NCBI RefSeq assembly: GCF_017991995.1
Contig: NZ_JAGOPN010000023.1
Span: 35,673 to 99,672 of the forward strand
Direction: 5' to 3'
Length of the DNA stretch: 64,000 bases
Source of the DNA: Pseudacidovorax sp.
GTDB lineage: Bacteria > Pseudomonadota > Gammaproteobacteria > Burkholderiales > Burkholderiaceae_C
Positions 1 through 10,685 of the stretch are shown here, one piece after another. The translations under genes and the position numbers were made by a program. Each line of letters begins with the position of its first letter. The first letter of the stretch is position 1. The notes beneath the pieces were generated by a model. The model was not told the origin of the DNA. It saw only the letters and a program-made list of their open reading frames with translations, and did not search any database.

Positions 1-660
1 CAACCGCGAGGGATAGGTCGCGCAGCGCGGCATCACCAGATCGACCAGGCCAACATCGTTCATGGCGGGCCGCATGCGCGCACCCCAGTCGTTGAAGTCG
101 CCGGCCACAACGAGCGGCTCGCCGGGGGGCACCTCGCGTTCGATGTAGCGCTGCAGCTGCGCCACCTGCCGCACCCGGCTGCCACGGATCAGCCCCAGGT
201 GCACGACGATGGCATGCACCGGCTGGCTGCCGAGGGTCACTTCCACATGCAGCAGGCCGCGCTGTTCGAAGCGGTGGTCGGACATGTCCTCATGGCCATG
301 GCGCACCACCGGCCAGCGCGTGAGCAGCGCATTGCCGTGCTCGCCGTGGCGGGTGTAGGCATTGGTCTCGTAGACGGCCCGGTAGCCCTCGGGGCAGAGG
401 AAGTCGGCCTGCGGCTGCTCCGGCCAGCGGGCGAAGCGGCGCTCGCCCTGGCGGTTGAGCTTGCGCACTTCCTGCAGGCACACCAGGTCGGCATCGAGCT
501 GCTCGACCGCATGGCCCAGGTTGTGGATCTCCAGCCGCCGCGCCGGGCCCACGCCCTGCACGCCCTTGTGGATGTTGTAGGTGGCCACCCTCAGCGTCGA
601 CAGGGCGCCGAACTCGCTTTCGGCCCGCCCGGGATCGCTCGTGGCATGCGCAGCAGTCAT
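1..660 (-). CDS. Endonuclease/exonuclease/phosphatase family protein (partial, C-terminus off the window)
   Basis: The reading frame starts at 660 and runs off the left edge, giving about 220 N-terminal residues. It shows the hallmarks of the EEP (DNase I-like) fold: TYNIHKG near residue 30, LQEVR with the metal-binding Glu, and VAGDFNDW near the visible end. Family members are Mg-dependent phosphodiesterases acting on nucleic acids, phospholipids or other phosphoesters; the substrate cannot be told. The start codon overlaps the nudB stop in an ATGA arrangement, so the two are probably translationally coupled. In related genomes I would expect a cardiolipin synthase-like gene next, but that lies outside the window. 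Confidence 0.85.
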   Translation of the reverse strand, partial: MTAAHATSDPGRAESEFGALSTLRVATYNIHKGVQGVGPARRLEIHNLGHAVEQLDADLVCLQEVRKLNRQGERRFARWPEQPQADFLCPEGYRAVYETNAYTRHGEHGNALLTRWPVVRHGHEDMSDHRFEQRGLLHVEVTLGSQPVHAIVVHLGLIRGSRVRQVAQLQRYIEREVPPGEPLVVAGDFNDWGARMRPAMNDVGLVDLVMPRCATYPSRL

Positions 661-1133
661 GCGCGAAATTGTGGCAGCAGCAGGATGGCTTCCGCGTTGG
701 AAGGGGAAAAGCAGGCGTCGGCCGCCTCGCGCCAGGGCAGCCACTGCCAGGCATCGTGCTCGCGCGGTGCCAGGACCGGCGTGACGGCCTCGGGCACGCA
801 CAGGCCGAAGAGGTGCTCGGTGTTGCGCGTCACGCCCGGCGCATAGCGGTGCTGCCAGCGGGGATAGATGTCGTAGACGTTCTCGAGGCCCCAGTCCTGC
901 AGGGGCAGCGGCGTGCCGGGGCCGCAGCGGATGCCGGTCTCCTCGGCCACCTCGCGCACCGCGGTGGCGGCCCAGCTTTCCTCGGGCCAGTCCTTGCTGC
1001 CGGTCACCGACTGCCAGAAGGCGGGCGCGATGCCGGCCCGGCGGATCAGCAGCACCTCCAGCGCCGGCGTGTGGATGACCACCAGCACCGACTGCGGGAT
1101 CTTGTAGGCCGGCAGCGTTGCGTCTGGAACCAT
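657..1133 (-). CDS. nudB: Dihydroneopterin triphosphate diphosphatase, nudix family
   Basis: This 158-residue nudix hydrolase probably removes pyrophosphate from dihydroneopterin triphosphate in folate synthesis. The start MVPDATLPAYKIPQSVLVVI was chosen because the upstream in-frame extension does not resemble the family. The nudix box reads GSKDWPEESWAATAVREVAEETG, one residue longer between Gly and the RExxEE core than the canonical spacing. The preceding FWQSVTGS is typical of NudB. It lies just downstream of aspS on the same strand and overlaps the next gene by four bases. Other nudix specificities remain possible. Confidence 0.85.
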   Translation of the reverse strand: MVPDATLPAYKIPQSVLVVIHTPALEVLLIRRAGIAPAFWQSVTGSKDWPEESWAATAVREVAEETGIRCGPGTPLPLQDWGLENVYDIYPRWQHRYAPGVTRNTEHLFGLCVPEAVTPVLAPREHDAWQWLPWREAADACFSPSNAEAILLLPQFRA

Positions 1134-1151
1134 GGTGTGCCGACCGCTGTG

Positions 1152-1193
1152 CCCGGCTGCCGCGCCCCTGTGCAAAGGAGCACGGCAGCCGGG
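1152..1193 (-). other. Stem-loop between aspS and nudB
   Basis: An 11-bp perfect inverted repeat (CCCGGCTGCCG at 1152-1162 and CGGCAGCCGGG at 1183-1193) encloses a 20-base loop in the 69-base gap after the aspS stop codon. No T-run follows in the direction of transcription, so it is more likely an mRNA-stabilising or partly attenuating structure than a classical intrinsic terminator. Confidence 0.55.
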
Positions 1194-1202
1194 GGCCGCG
1201 CG

Positions 1203-3011
<1,809 letters not shown>

Positions 3012-3057
3012 GCTTTGCTTCCTGCGCCCCGCGCGGGGCGCCTTCTTGTTTGTGATG

Positions 3058-3681
3058 TCAGGATTGCTTGGTGGGCAGCGCGGCAGGGCCGCCCGGCACC
3101 ACCACGCCCATCGAGACGATGTACTTCAGCGCCTCGTCCACGCTCATCTTCAGCTCGATGCAGTCGCTGCGCCGGAGCATGACGAAGTAACCGCCCGTGG
3201 GGTTGGGCGTGGTGGGCACGTACACGCCCAGGTAGTCGCCATGCAGGTGGTTGATCACGTCGCCACCGGGCGCGCCAGTGACAAAGGCGATGGTCCACAT
3301 GCCCTCGCGCGGCCACTGCACCAGCACCGCGGTGCGGAATGCGTTGCCGCTCTCGGAGAACAGCGTGTCCGAGACCTGCTTGACGCTGGAGTAGATGGAG
3401 CGCACCACCGGGATGCGGCGCACCAGTGCATCGCCCCAACCCAGCAGCCGCTTGCCGATGAAGTTGCTGGCGACGGCACCGACCGCCAGCAGGATGGCCA
3501 GCGTGAGCAGCACGCCCAGCCCGCGGATGCGGTGGGCGGACAGCCATTCCTGCCAATCCTCGGGCAGCAGCCACAAGGTCTGATCGAGGGTGCCGACGAT
3601 CCAGTTGAGCACGCCCAGGGTCACGGCCAGAGGCACGATGACCAGGAGGCCGGACAGGAGCCACTTGCGCAGGGCGAGCAT
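3058..3681 (-). CDS. DUF502 family membrane protein
   Basis: This protein has 207 residues starting at [22 protein letters not shown]. The longer frame upstream is Arg/Pro-rich and was not used. There are two hydrophobic segments, at about residues 7-30 and 60-85, and then a soluble domain with the family-typical pattern [18 protein letters not shown] and a [10 protein letters not shown] stretch. DUF502 proteins are conserved inner-membrane proteins of unknown function. It lies between the FmdB-like gene and aspS, 23 bases after the former, and is probably cotranscribed with both. Confidence 0.85.
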   Translation of the reverse strand: MLALRKWLLSGLLVIVPLAVTLGVLNWIVGTLDQTLWLLPEDWQEWLSAHRIRGLGVLLTLAILLAVGAVASNFIGKRLLGWGDALVRRIPVVRSIYSSVKQVSDTLFSESGNAFRTAVLVQWPREGMWTIAFVTGAPGGDVINHLHGDYLGVYVPTTPNPTGGYFVMLRRSDCIELKMSVDEALKYIVSMGVVVPGGPAALPTKQS

Positions 3682-3703
3682 GGTGCGGTGTGCGAGGCGA
3701 GGG

Positions 3704-4030
3704 TCAGTCGGCCTTGGCGGCAGGCGCCGGAGCCGGGGCGGGCGCAGCAGGCGCCGGCGAGGCCGCTGCAGGCGCGGGCGCCGCGGCATCACCGCTGGCG
3801 GGGGCCGGCGCCGGGGCGTTGCCGCCGGACTTGGCGGTGTTGGAGCCGCCCTCACGGAAATCGGTGACGTACCAGCCGGAGCCCTTGAGCTGGAAGCCGG
3901 CAGCGGTCAATTGCTTGCTGAACGAGGCCGCACCGCAGGAAGGGCAGACGGTGAGCGGCGCATCCGACATCTTCTGCAGCACATCCTTGGCAAAGCCGCA
4001 GGCGCTGCATTTGTAGGCGTAGATGGGCAT
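3704..4030 (-). CDS. FmdB family zinc ribbon protein
   Basis: This small 108-residue protein opens with MPIYAYKCSACGF and a second CPSCG, forming the Cys4 zinc ribbon of FmdB/putative regulatory proteins. The ribbon covers about residues 1-45. The last third or so is a low-complexity Ala/Pro tract ending in AAKAD, probably disordered. The family's exact role is unknown; it is often called a putative transcriptional regulator. It is 22 bases upstream of the DUF502 gene on the same strand. Confidence 0.85.
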   Translation of the reverse strand: MPIYAYKCSACGFAKDVLQKMSDAPLTVCPSCGAASFSKQLTAAGFQLKGSGWYVTDFREGGSNTAKSGGNAPAPAPASGDAAAPAPAAASPAPAAPAPAPAPAAKAD

Positions 4031-4154
4031 GGAAAAAGCTGCTGAAAAGACGTGAAACGGGCGGCCGGCGGCCGCCGCGCAAAGCCGACGATTATAGGCG
4101 CCGACCCCGGGCTTTCCCCAGCCGGACGCCTCGACGGCCTGCCCTTGTCGCGCC

Positions 4155-5597
4155 TTATTCCCCGGCCAGCATCCGGTGCGGCATGCGCCGGTTGGCCACC
4201 CACTGCGGCATCAGGGAGCCCACCACCATGCCCGCCGCGGAGGCGAGGACGCCGGCCAGCTGCGCCGGGAACACCTCGCCCCACGGCAGCGCCAGGCCGG
4301 CCAGCCAGACGCCGACGCCCAGCAGCACGGCGGCCACGGCACCTTGCGTGGTGGCCCGGTTCCAGTACAAGCCAAAGACCAGCGGCACGAAGGCGCCGAC
4401 CAGCGGCACCTGGTAGGCGCCGGACACCAGCTCGTAGATCGAGGTGCCCTGCATGCGGATGGCATAGGCCAGCACCGCCCCACTGAACACCAGCACGGTG
4501 ATGCGCATGGTGCGCAGGTTTTCGCGGTCCGTGCCCTGGGGACGGAACTGGCGCCAGATGTTCTCGGTGAAGGTCACGCTGGGTGCCAGCAGCGTCGCCG
4601 AGGCGGTGGACTTGATGGCCGACAGCAGCGCGCCGAAGAAGAAGACCTGCATGATGAAAGGCATCTTCTCCATCACCAGCGTGGGCAGCACCTTCTGCGG
4701 ATCCTCCTTGAGCAACGCCGTGGTCTGCTCGGGCATGATGATCAGCGCGCTCGCCACCAGGAACATGGGCACGGCTGCGAACAGGATGTAGGCCACGCCG
4801 CCGATCACCGGGCCGCGCGTGGCAGCCTTCACGTTGTTGGCCGACATCACGCGCTGGAACACGTCCTGCTGCGGAATGGAGCCCAGCATCATCGTGATGG
4901 CCGCAGCGAAGAAGAAGACGATGTCGTGCCAGCTGGGCTCGGGCCAGAACTTGAAGAGCTCCTTGCTCGCCGCCAGGTCGATCACCTTGTCGGCGCCGCC
5001 GGCCATGTTGCCCGCAAAGACCGCGATGATCGACAGGCCCGCCACCAGGATGATCATCTGCACGAAGTCGGTGACGGCCACCGACCACATGCCGCCGAAG
5101 AGCGTGTACGCCAGGATGGAGATCACGCCGATCACCATGCCCCCCGGCACGCTCACCGCGCCGCCCGACAGCAGGTTGAACACCAGCCCCAGCGCCGTGA
5201 CCTGCGCCGACACCCAGCCCAGGTAGCTCAGCATGATGATCAGCGAGCACACCACCTCGATGAACCGGCCATAGCGCTCGCGGTAGTAGTCGCTGATGGT
5301 CAGCAGCGTCATGCGGTAGAGCTTGCCGGCGAAGAACAGGCCGACCAGGATCAGGCAGGTGCCGGCGCCGAACGGGTCTTCCACCACGCCGCCCAGGCCG
5401 CCCTCGATGAACTTGGCCGGGATGCCCAGCACCGTTTCCGACCCGAACCAGGTGGCGAAGGTGGTGGTCACGATCATGAACAACGGCAGATGCCGGCCGG
5501 CGATCGCGAAGTCGGTCGTGTTCTTCACCCGCCGGGCCGCGTACAGGCCGATGCCGATGGTGACCAGCAGGTAGACGATGACCAGTGACAGCAGCAC
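4155..5597 (-). CDS. Sodium:solute symporter family protein
   Basis: This 480-residue protein is almost wholly hydrophobic, with about 13 predicted membrane segments, matching the SSS family length. Family-type sequences are visible: DFAIAGRHLPLF after the first helix, ATWFGSETVLGIPAKF, and FGGMWSVAVTDFVQM in the middle. It would import an organic solute with Na+ across the inner membrane. The substrate (amino acid, monocarboxylate or other) cannot be assigned. It follows ubiB by about 60 bases and may be on the same transcript, but no functional link to ubiquinone synthesis is evident. Confidence 0.9.
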   Translation of the reverse strand: MLLSLVIVYLLVTIGIGLYAARRVKNTTDFAIAGRHLPLFMIVTTTFATWFGSETVLGIPAKFIEGGLGGVVEDPFGAGTCLILVGLFFAGKLYRMTLLTISDYYRERYGRFIEVVCSLIIMLSYLGWVSAQVTALGLVFNLLSGGAVSVPGGMVIGVISILAYTLFGGMWSVAVTDFVQMIILVAGLSIIAVFAGNMAGGADKVIDLAASKELFKFWPEPSWHDIVFFFAAAITMMLGSIPQQDVFQRVMSANNVKAATRGPVIGGVAYILFAAVPMFLVASALIIMPEQTTALLKEDPQKVLPTLVMEKMPFIMQVFFFGALLSAIKSTASATLLAPSVTFTENIWRQFRPQGTDRENLRTMRITVLVFSGAVLAYAIRMQGTSIYELVSGAYQVPLVGAFVPLVFGLYWNRATTQGAVAAVLLGVGVWLAGLALPWGEVFPAQLAGVLASAAGMVVGSLMPQWVANRRMPHRMLAGE

Positions 5598-5657
5598 GAC
5601 GGGTTCTCCTCGATAAAGGCTTGTTGTTGGAACCGGAAGGAAAAGGCGGGAAAGTGC

Positions 5658-7223
5658 TCAGAGCCAGTGCAACCGTGGCAGCACCTGCATGACCAGCACG
5701 CCCAATACAAAACCCGTGCCACCCCAGATCACGGCCTGCAGCAGCCGGTGGGTGCGCTTGTGCGCGGCCAGCAGTTCCTGCAGCTCGCGGCGGTCGTCGC
5801 CGGGACGCTGCGCCAGGTAGTCGTGCAGCAGGCGCGGCAACTGCGGCAGCAGCTTGGCGTAGCGCGGGCCCTCGGCGCGCAGCTGCTCCCACAGCTTGCG
5901 CGGGCCGATCTGATCGGCCATCCACTTCTCCAGGAAGGGCTTGGCCGTGGCCCACAGGTCCAGCTCGGGGTCGAGCTGGCGACCCAGGCCCTCGATGTTG
6001 AGCAGCGTCTTCTGCAGCAGCACCAGCTGCGGCTGGATCTCCACATGGAAGCGACGCGAGGTCTGGAACAGGCGCATCAGCACCATCCCCAGCGAGATCT
6101 GCCGCAGCGGCCGGTCGAAGTAGGGCTCGCACACCGTGCGGATGGCGGCCTCCAGTTCGTCGATGCGCGTGCCGGGCGGCACCCAGCCGCTTTCCAGGTG
6201 CAGCTCGGCAACGCGCTTGTAGTCGCGGCGGAAGAAGGCCGCGAAGTTCTGCGCCAGGTATTCCTTGTCGGACTCGGTGAGCGTGCCCACGATGCCGAAG
6301 TCCAGCGCGATGTAGCGGCCGAAGGTCTCGGGCGCCAGACTCACCTGGATGTTGCCCGGGTGCATGTCGCCGTGGAAGAAGCCGTCGCGGAACACCTGGG
6401 TGAAGAAGATGGTCACGCCGTCGCGGGCCAGCTTCTTGATGTCCACGCCGGCCGCACGGATGCGGTCGAGCTGGGCGATGGGCACGCCCTTCATGCGCTC
6501 CATCACCATCACTTCGGGATGGCACCAGTCCCAGAACATCTCGGGGATCAGCAGCATGTCGAGCTTGGCCATGTTGCGCCGCAGCTGGGCGGCATTGGCC
6601 GCCTCGCGCACCAGGTCCAGCTCGTCGTGCAGGTACTTGTCGAACTCGGCCACCACCTGCCGCGGCTTCAGCCGCTTGCCGTCGGCCGACAGGCCCTCGA
6701 CCCAGCCGGCCATCATGGCCATCAGCTCCAGGTCCTTGTCGATGACCTTGCGCATGCCCGGGCGCAGGACCTTGACGGCGACTTCGCGCAGGCTGCCGTC
6801 GGGCAGGCGCAGGGTGGCGAAGTGCACCTGCGCAATGGAGGCACTCGCCACCGGCGTGGTGTCGAACTGCTCGAAGATCTCGGCAATGGGCCGGCGAAAG
6901 GCACGCTCGATGGTCGCCACGGCAATGGCCGAGTCGAAGGGCGGCACCCGGTCCTGCAGCCAGGCCAGTTCGTCGGCGATGTCGGGCGGCAGCAGGTCGC
7001 GCCGCGTGGACAGCACCTGGCCGAACTTGACGAAGATCGGGCCCAGGCTTTCGAGTGCCTCGCGAAGGCGTTGCCCGCGCGGCGCCTCCAGGCGCCGGCC
7101 CAGCGTCAGGATGCGCGCCAGCCGGCGAATCAGCGGATTCTGGAAGCTGGTGAGGACGAGCTCGTCCAGGCCGTAGCGCAATGCGACCCAGACGATGAAG
7201 AAGCCGCGGGCGATGCGCCTCAT
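5658..7223 (-). CDS. ubiB: Ubiquinone biosynthesis atypical kinase/ATPase UbiB
   Basis: This 521-residue member of the ABC1/ADCK/UbiB family is needed for ubiquinone synthesis at the inner membrane. The diagnostic KxGQ motif is at residues 66-69 (FVKFGQVLS). HGDMHPGNI and a DFG sequence (ALDFGIVG) mark the catalytic core. The C-terminus carries a hydrophobic segment ending LPRLHWL, consistent with the usual membrane anchor. The start overlaps the ubiJ stop by four bases (ATGA), indicating translational coupling with ubiJ, its partner in the UbiJ/UbiK/UbiB assembly. Confidence 0.95.
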   Translation of the reverse strand: MRRIARGFFIVWVALRYGLDELVLTSFQNPLIRRLARILTLGRRLEAPRGQRLREALESLGPIFVKFGQVLSTRRDLLPPDIADELAWLQDRVPPFDSAIAVATIERAFRRPIAEIFEQFDTTPVASASIAQVHFATLRLPDGSLREVAVKVLRPGMRKVIDKDLELMAMMAGWVEGLSADGKRLKPRQVVAEFDKYLHDELDLVREAANAAQLRRNMAKLDMLLIPEMFWDWCHPEVMVMERMKGVPIAQLDRIRAAGVDIKKLARDGVTIFFTQVFRDGFFHGDMHPGNIQVSLAPETFGRYIALDFGIVGTLTESDKEYLAQNFAAFFRRDYKRVAELHLESGWVPPGTRIDELEAAIRTVCEPYFDRPLRQISLGMVLMRLFQTSRRFHVEIQPQLVLLQKTLLNIEGLGRQLDPELDLWATAKPFLEKWMADQIGPRKLWEQLRAEGPRYAKLLPQLPRLLHDYLAQRPGDDRRELQELLAAHKRTHRLLQAVIWGGTGFVLGVLVMQVLPRLHWL

Positions 7224-7774
7224 TCGGCGCTGCCGCCGGAAGACCGCGGCCGTGCAGCGCGGTCCACGAACTGGCGCAGCGTGCCAGCCACCTTGCGGGC
7301 CGCATTGCCGACGGCGTGGGCCGGCGCATCGCCGATCAGGCGCGCCAGGTCGTCCTCGACGTCCCAGCGCACGTGGTCGACCAGCCAGTTGACCTCGGCG
7401 GCCAGCTGCACGTCCCCCTCGATCTCGACCTTGGGCTTGTCGCCGCGCAGCTGGGCGCCGGCCAGGGCGAACGGCGAGTTTTCGGCGATGGTCAGCGTCA
7501 GGTCGGGCAAGGCCGCCTCGGGTGCCACGTCGAGCAGGCCGGCCGGCGTGGCGACCAGGCGCATGTGCATCGTGCGCCAGCGGAAGAGCACGACCCGCCC
7601 CTTCTGCCGCGCCAGGCGATCCTGCGCCTCAGGCTCCTGCTGCAGCACATGGTTCAGGAAGAGCACGGCGCGGTGCTGGACTTCGTGGATGGCCCAGGCC
7701 GGCGGCTGAAGGCGCTCGCCGATGCGCTCGAACAGCGATTCCACAAAAGCAAATGGGGACGATGGTGTGACCAT
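7220..7774 (-). CDS. ubiJ: Ubiquinone biosynthesis accessory factor UbiJ (SCP2 domain)
   Basis: This 184-residue protein, starting [15 protein letters not shown], has an SCP2-like lipid-binding N-terminal domain. UbiJ binds ubiquinone precursors and scaffolds the soluble Ubi complex. The identification rests on length, the SCP2-like region around residues 20-110 ([34 protein letters not shown]) and its position between ubiE and ubiB, the standard proteobacterial order. The C-terminal part ([17 protein letters not shown] onward) is helical and typical of the family. The start was set at the ATG at 7774 because upstream codons lack similarity. Confidence 0.85.
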   Translation of the reverse strand: MVTPSSPFAFVESLFERIGERLQPPAWAIHEVQHRAVLFLNHVLQQEPEAQDRLARQKGRVVLFRWRTMHMRLVATPAGLLDVAPEAALPDLTLTIAENSPFALAGAQLRGDKPKVEIEGDVQLAAEVNWLVDHVRWDVEDDLARLIGDAPAHAVGNAARKVAGTLRQFVDRAARPRSSGGSAE

Positions 7775-7843
7775 GTCCCCATTATCTGGTGGCGGGCCCC
7801 TGCCGATGCAGAAACCCGGGCCCGTCCGACGGGCCAATGCGCC

Positions 7844-8860
7844 TTATTGGAGCGCCTGCACACCGGCCACAAGCCAGCCGCCGCCGTGGGCGGGCTTGCT
7901 CATGTTCCAGACCTCGCGGAAGGGGCTGGGGCCGGCCGAGTCGTCCTCGCGGATCATGCCCGAGAACTCCACGCTGGCGAGGTAGACGTCGGGCATCTCC
8001 TCGATGCCCAGCAGCTTGGCGTCGAGCATCACCACTTCCGTCTTGTTGGGACGGCCACCGGAGCTGCGCTCGCGCTCCTCCAGCTGGGTGCGGATCTCTT
8101 CGACCATGCTGTCGGTCATCATGGAACGCAGCGCGGGGATGTCGGCACGGTCCCAGGCATGCTGCAGCGTCACGAAGTTGCGCTTGGCCGCAGCCAGGAA
8201 CCCGTCGGCGTCGAAGCCATCCGGCACGCCCCACCCCTGGGCCCCTTGGAGGGCCGAGCCGATGCTCACGCCGGTCGCGCCGGCCAGGGTCGAAGCCGAC
8301 CCTGCGTTGCCACCCGCGGCAGCGCCGTCGAAAGCCGCCTGCTGACGCTCCCACGGACGGGCCGACGCGTCATTGCCGACGTTGTTCGGGCTGTAGCTGC
8401 GCGGCATGCTCGGCGAACCGGCTGCGCCAGCGCCCTGCATAGCCAGTTGGCCAGCGGCGCCGCGCGAGCGGTTGCTCAGCACGCGCCAGATCACCACGGC
8501 AGCAAGGACCAGCAGCGCGATCAGCAGGAAGTTGCCGAAGGCGGCGCCCAGGCCCAGCGAATTGGCCAACCAGGCCAGGCCCAGGCCGGCTGCAATGCCA
8601 CCCAGGATGCCGGCCCAGGGCCGCTTGGGCGCTGCCTGCGCCGCGCCGGCCGGCGTCCCCGGCCTGGCGGCGGGCGCCGCGTTGGTCGCGTTCTGGGTCG
8701 GGGCGCCCGGTGCGGCCGTCGGCGCGGCCTCACGCTGCGTCACGTTGTTGGACTGCCGCCCCATCGACTTGCCCCCACCGAGCCGCTTGGCGTCGGCGTC
8801 CAGGCTCACGACGGCCATCGACGCACACACCAGCAGCACGGCCCACAGATTTCGCTTCAT
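7844..8860 (-). CDS. Tim44-like domain protein, predicted membrane-anchored or exported
   Basis: This protein has 338 residues. An N-terminal signal or anchor (MKRNLWAVLLVCASMAVV) is followed by an Ala/Pro/Gly-rich stretch of about 60 residues. A long hydrophobic region (GILGGIAAGLGLAWLAN to VLAAVVIWRVL) comes next, then a linker, and finally a C-terminal Tim44-like (NTF2-like) domain ending AHGGGWLVAGVQALQ. Bacterial Tim44-domain proteins are widespread and mostly uncharacterised. It sits between ubiE and ubiJ, all on the minus strand, so a link to membrane lipid or quinone metabolism is conceivable but only inferred. Confidence 0.85.
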   Translation of the reverse strand: MKRNLWAVLLVCASMAVVSLDADAKRLGGGKSMGRQSNNVTQREAAPTAAPGAPTQNATNAAPAARPGTPAGAAQAAPKRPWAGILGGIAAGLGLAWLANSLGLGAAFGNFLLIALLVLAAVVIWRVLSNRSRGAAGQLAMQGAGAAGSPSMPRSYSPNNVGNDASARPWERQQAAFDGAAAGGNAGSASTLAGATGVSIGSALQGAQGWGVPDGFDADGFLAAAKRNFVTLQHAWDRADIPALRSMMTDSMVEEIRTQLEERERSSGGRPNKTEVVMLDAKLLGIEEMPDVYLASVEFSGMIREDDSAGPSPFREVWNMSKPAHGGGWLVAGVQALQ

Positions 8861-8957
8861 CGTCCAGTCTCCTTCCGGATACGAAACATCAGTTTCAGAT
8901 CGACTCGTAGTTCTCTTGTTGTGTGAATAGCGAGCACGCCACTCCCCTTGCACCTGA

Positions 8958-8978
8958 CGGCCGCATGCAATGCGGCCG
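8958..8978 (-). other. Stem-loop downstream of ubiE
   Basis: A 9-bp perfect stem (CGGCCGCAT / ATGCGGCCG) with a three-base loop lies 14 bases after the ubiE stop codon. No T-tract follows on the minus strand, so any terminator activity would be weak. It may separate ubiE expression from the Tim44-ubiJ-ubiB part of the cluster. Confidence 0.55.
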
Positions 8979-8992
8979 GGCCGGTCAGCCCC

Positions 8993-9724
8993 TCAGCACT
9001 TGATTCCAACATGCAGGGCGACCACGCCCCCCGTCATGTTGTGATAGTCCACATGTCCGAAACCGCCCTCTTTCATGAGGGTCTTGAGCGACTCCTGGTC
9101 CGGATGCATCCGGATGGACTCGGCCAGGTAACGGTAGCTGGCGTCGTCGCCCGCCACGGCCTTGCCCAGGCGCGGCAGCACGTTGAAGGAATACCAGTCG
9201 TAGGCCTTGCGCAGCGGCTGGGCCACCTGCGAGAACTCCAGCACCAGCAGCTTGCCGCGCGGACGCAGGACGCGGTTCATCTCCTTGAGCGCCGCGTCCT
9301 TGTGCGTCATGTTGCGCAGGCCGAAGGCCACGGTGACGACGTCGAAATGGTTGTCCGGAAAGGGCAGCTTCTCGGCATCGCAGACCGTGGTGGGCAGCAC
9401 CACGCCGGCATCCAGCAGGCGCTCACGGCCGGTGCGCAGCATGGCCTCGTTGATGTCGGTATGCACCACCTGACCGCTGCGGCCGACCTTCTTCGCGAAG
9501 GCCAGCGCAAGGTCGCCCGTACCACCCGCGATGTCCAGCACCTTGGAGCCTTCGCGCACATTCGCGACCATCACGGTGTACGCCTTCCATGCCCGGTGCA
9601 GGCCCATGGACATGAGGTCGTTCATCAGGTCGTAGCGCGGGGCCACGGAATCGAACACGCCGCGCACGCGGCGCGCCTTGTCGCTTTCGTCGACGGTCTC
9701 GAAACCGAAGTGGGTGGAACTCAT
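8993..9724 (-). CDS. ubiE: Bifunctional demethylmenaquinone/2-octaprenyl-methoxybenzoquinol C-methyltransferase UbiE
   Basis: This 243-residue SAM-dependent methyltransferase performs the C-methylation step of ubiquinone (and menaquinone, if made) synthesis. It begins [20 protein letters not shown], the family's normal start. The UbiE signatures are [17 protein letters not shown], the SAM motif [12 protein letters not shown], and [24 protein letters not shown]. The length matches the family (about 243-251). A longer in-frame start at 9787 is not supported. Downstream on the same strand are the Tim44-domain gene, ubiJ and ubiB. Confidence 0.96.
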   Translation of the reverse strand: MSSTHFGFETVDESDKARRVRGVFDSVAPRYDLMNDLMSMGLHRAWKAYTVMVANVREGSKVLDIAGGTGDLALAFAKKVGRSGQVVHTDINEAMLRTGRERLLDAGVVLPTTVCDAEKLPFPDNHFDVVTVAFGLRNMTHKDAALKEMNRVLRPRGKLLVLEFSQVAQPLRKAYDWYSFNVLPRLGKAVAGDDASYRYLAESIRMHPDQESLKTLMKEGGFGHVDYHNMTGGVVALHVGIKC

Positions 9725-9786
9725 GGGTCCGATGTTAGGCGGATCGCCCGGCCTTCCGGCCGACGACCCTTGACATGCGGCGGACA

Positions 9787-9803
9787 TTCGCGCAAAGCGC
9801 GAA
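9787..9803 (-). other. Short stem-loop after the DUF971 gene
   Basis: TTCGCGC at 9787-9793 and GCGCGAA at 9797-9803 form a 7-bp perfect stem with an AAA loop, 11 bases past the stop codon of the DUF971 gene on the minus strand. No T-run follows. It may be a processing or stabilising structure. Confidence 0.4.
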
Positions 9804-9814
9804 GCGCCCCGCGC

Positions 9815-10228
9815 TCAGGAAGGACTGCAGGTGGAGGGGCCCGACTTGGGCATGGGCGCATCGCGATCGGCACCGGCCTCGACGATGCGACGCTCGTACT
9901 CGGCCCAGTGCTCGGCCTGGCGCGCGCCCAGGTCGTACAGCAGGTCCCACGAGTAGATGCCGCTCTCGTGCCCGTCGCTGAAGAGCGGCTGCACGGCATA
10001 GTGGCCCACCAGTTGCAGGTCGACGATCTCGACCTCGCGTTTGCCGGTCTGCAGGATCTCCTGGCCCGGCCCGTGGCCCTTCACCTCGGCCGAGGGCGAG
10101 TTGATGCGCAGCAATTCGTAGGGGATGCGGAACACCGCGCCATCGGAAAAGCCCACTTCCAGCACGCGCGACTGCGCATGCAGGGTGATGGATTCGGGCG
10201 TCGGTGCGCCGGGCGTCAGACCTGCCAT
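9815..10228 (-). CDS. DUF971 domain protein (gamma-butyrobetaine hydroxylase-like N-terminal domain)
   Basis: This 137-residue protein has the DUF971 pattern: ITLHAQSRVLEVGFSDG, a typical FRIPYELLRINSPSAEV region, and GHYAVQPLFSDGHESGIYSWDLLYDLG. DUF971 is also the N-terminal domain of gamma-butyrobetaine hydroxylase; stand-alone forms are linked in the literature to Fe-S assembly or P-loop partners, but the role here is unknown. The C-terminal 20 residues are family-variable. It lies between the HIT gene and ubiE on the minus strand, 22 bases after the HIT stop. Confidence 0.88.
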   Translation of the reverse strand: MAGLTPGAPTPESITLHAQSRVLEVGFSDGAVFRIPYELLRINSPSAEVKGHGPGQEILQTGKREVEIVDLQLVGHYAVQPLFSDGHESGIYSWDLLYDLGARQAEHWAEYERRIVEAGADRDAPMPKSGPSTCSPS

Positions 10229-10250
10229 GCGGGGAATTCCTTGCTCATGA

Positions 10251-10685
10251 TCAACGGAGGGCGAACGCAGCCACCATGGCCGACCCCGCCGCGGGCAGAC
10301 GGGCCTGTACGCCCTGCTCGCGCACCATGTCGCGCGCCCGGCGCGCCTCCGCCCAGACGGGCGAGGGGAAGTGGCTGTCCCAGTCGAAGCGGGCGATCAC
10401 GTGCCAGTGCAGGTGCGGGACCATGTTGCCGAGCGTGGCCACGTTCATCTTGGCGGGCGCCAGCGCATCGCGCAGCGCACGCTCCACCGCCACCACCACG
10501 CGCATGCACTCGGCACGCTCGTCGTCCGGCAGGTCGGAGAACTCGGCCACGTGCGCCGTCCACACCACACGGTAGAACGCCGGAAAGCCCGCCTCCTGTG
10601 CATGGATCACGCGCCACTGCGCGCCCTGGGCGACCACGCGGCCGCCCGGCTCGTCGCACAGCGGGCAGCCTGCGACCACGCTCAC
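10251..10685 (-). CDS. HIT family protein
   Basis: This 144-residue histidine-triad protein starts at a GTG codon that overlaps the stop of the preceding oxidoreductase (GTGA). The catalytic triad motif reads [10 protein letters not shown] at about residue 92. The N-terminal CPLC is a common metal-binding feature of these proteins. HIT proteins are nucleotidyl hydrolases or transferases acting on AMP-linked substrates. The exact substrate is unknown. The C-terminal half, with DSHFPSPVW, is typical of the proteobacterial group found beside DUF971 genes. Confidence 0.9.
   Translation of the reverse strand: MSVVAGCPLCDEPGGRVVAQGAQWRVIHAQEAGFPAFYRVVWTAHVAEFSDLPDDERAECMRVVVAVERALRDALAPAKMNVATLGNMVPHLHWHVIARFDWDSHFPSPVWAEARRARDMVREQGVQARLPAAGSAMVAAFALR

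Noticed and set aside
4155..5597. Proline-specific symporter (PutP) assignment
   Set aside because: The SSS fold is clear but no substrate-specific signature or proline catabolic neighbour is visible.
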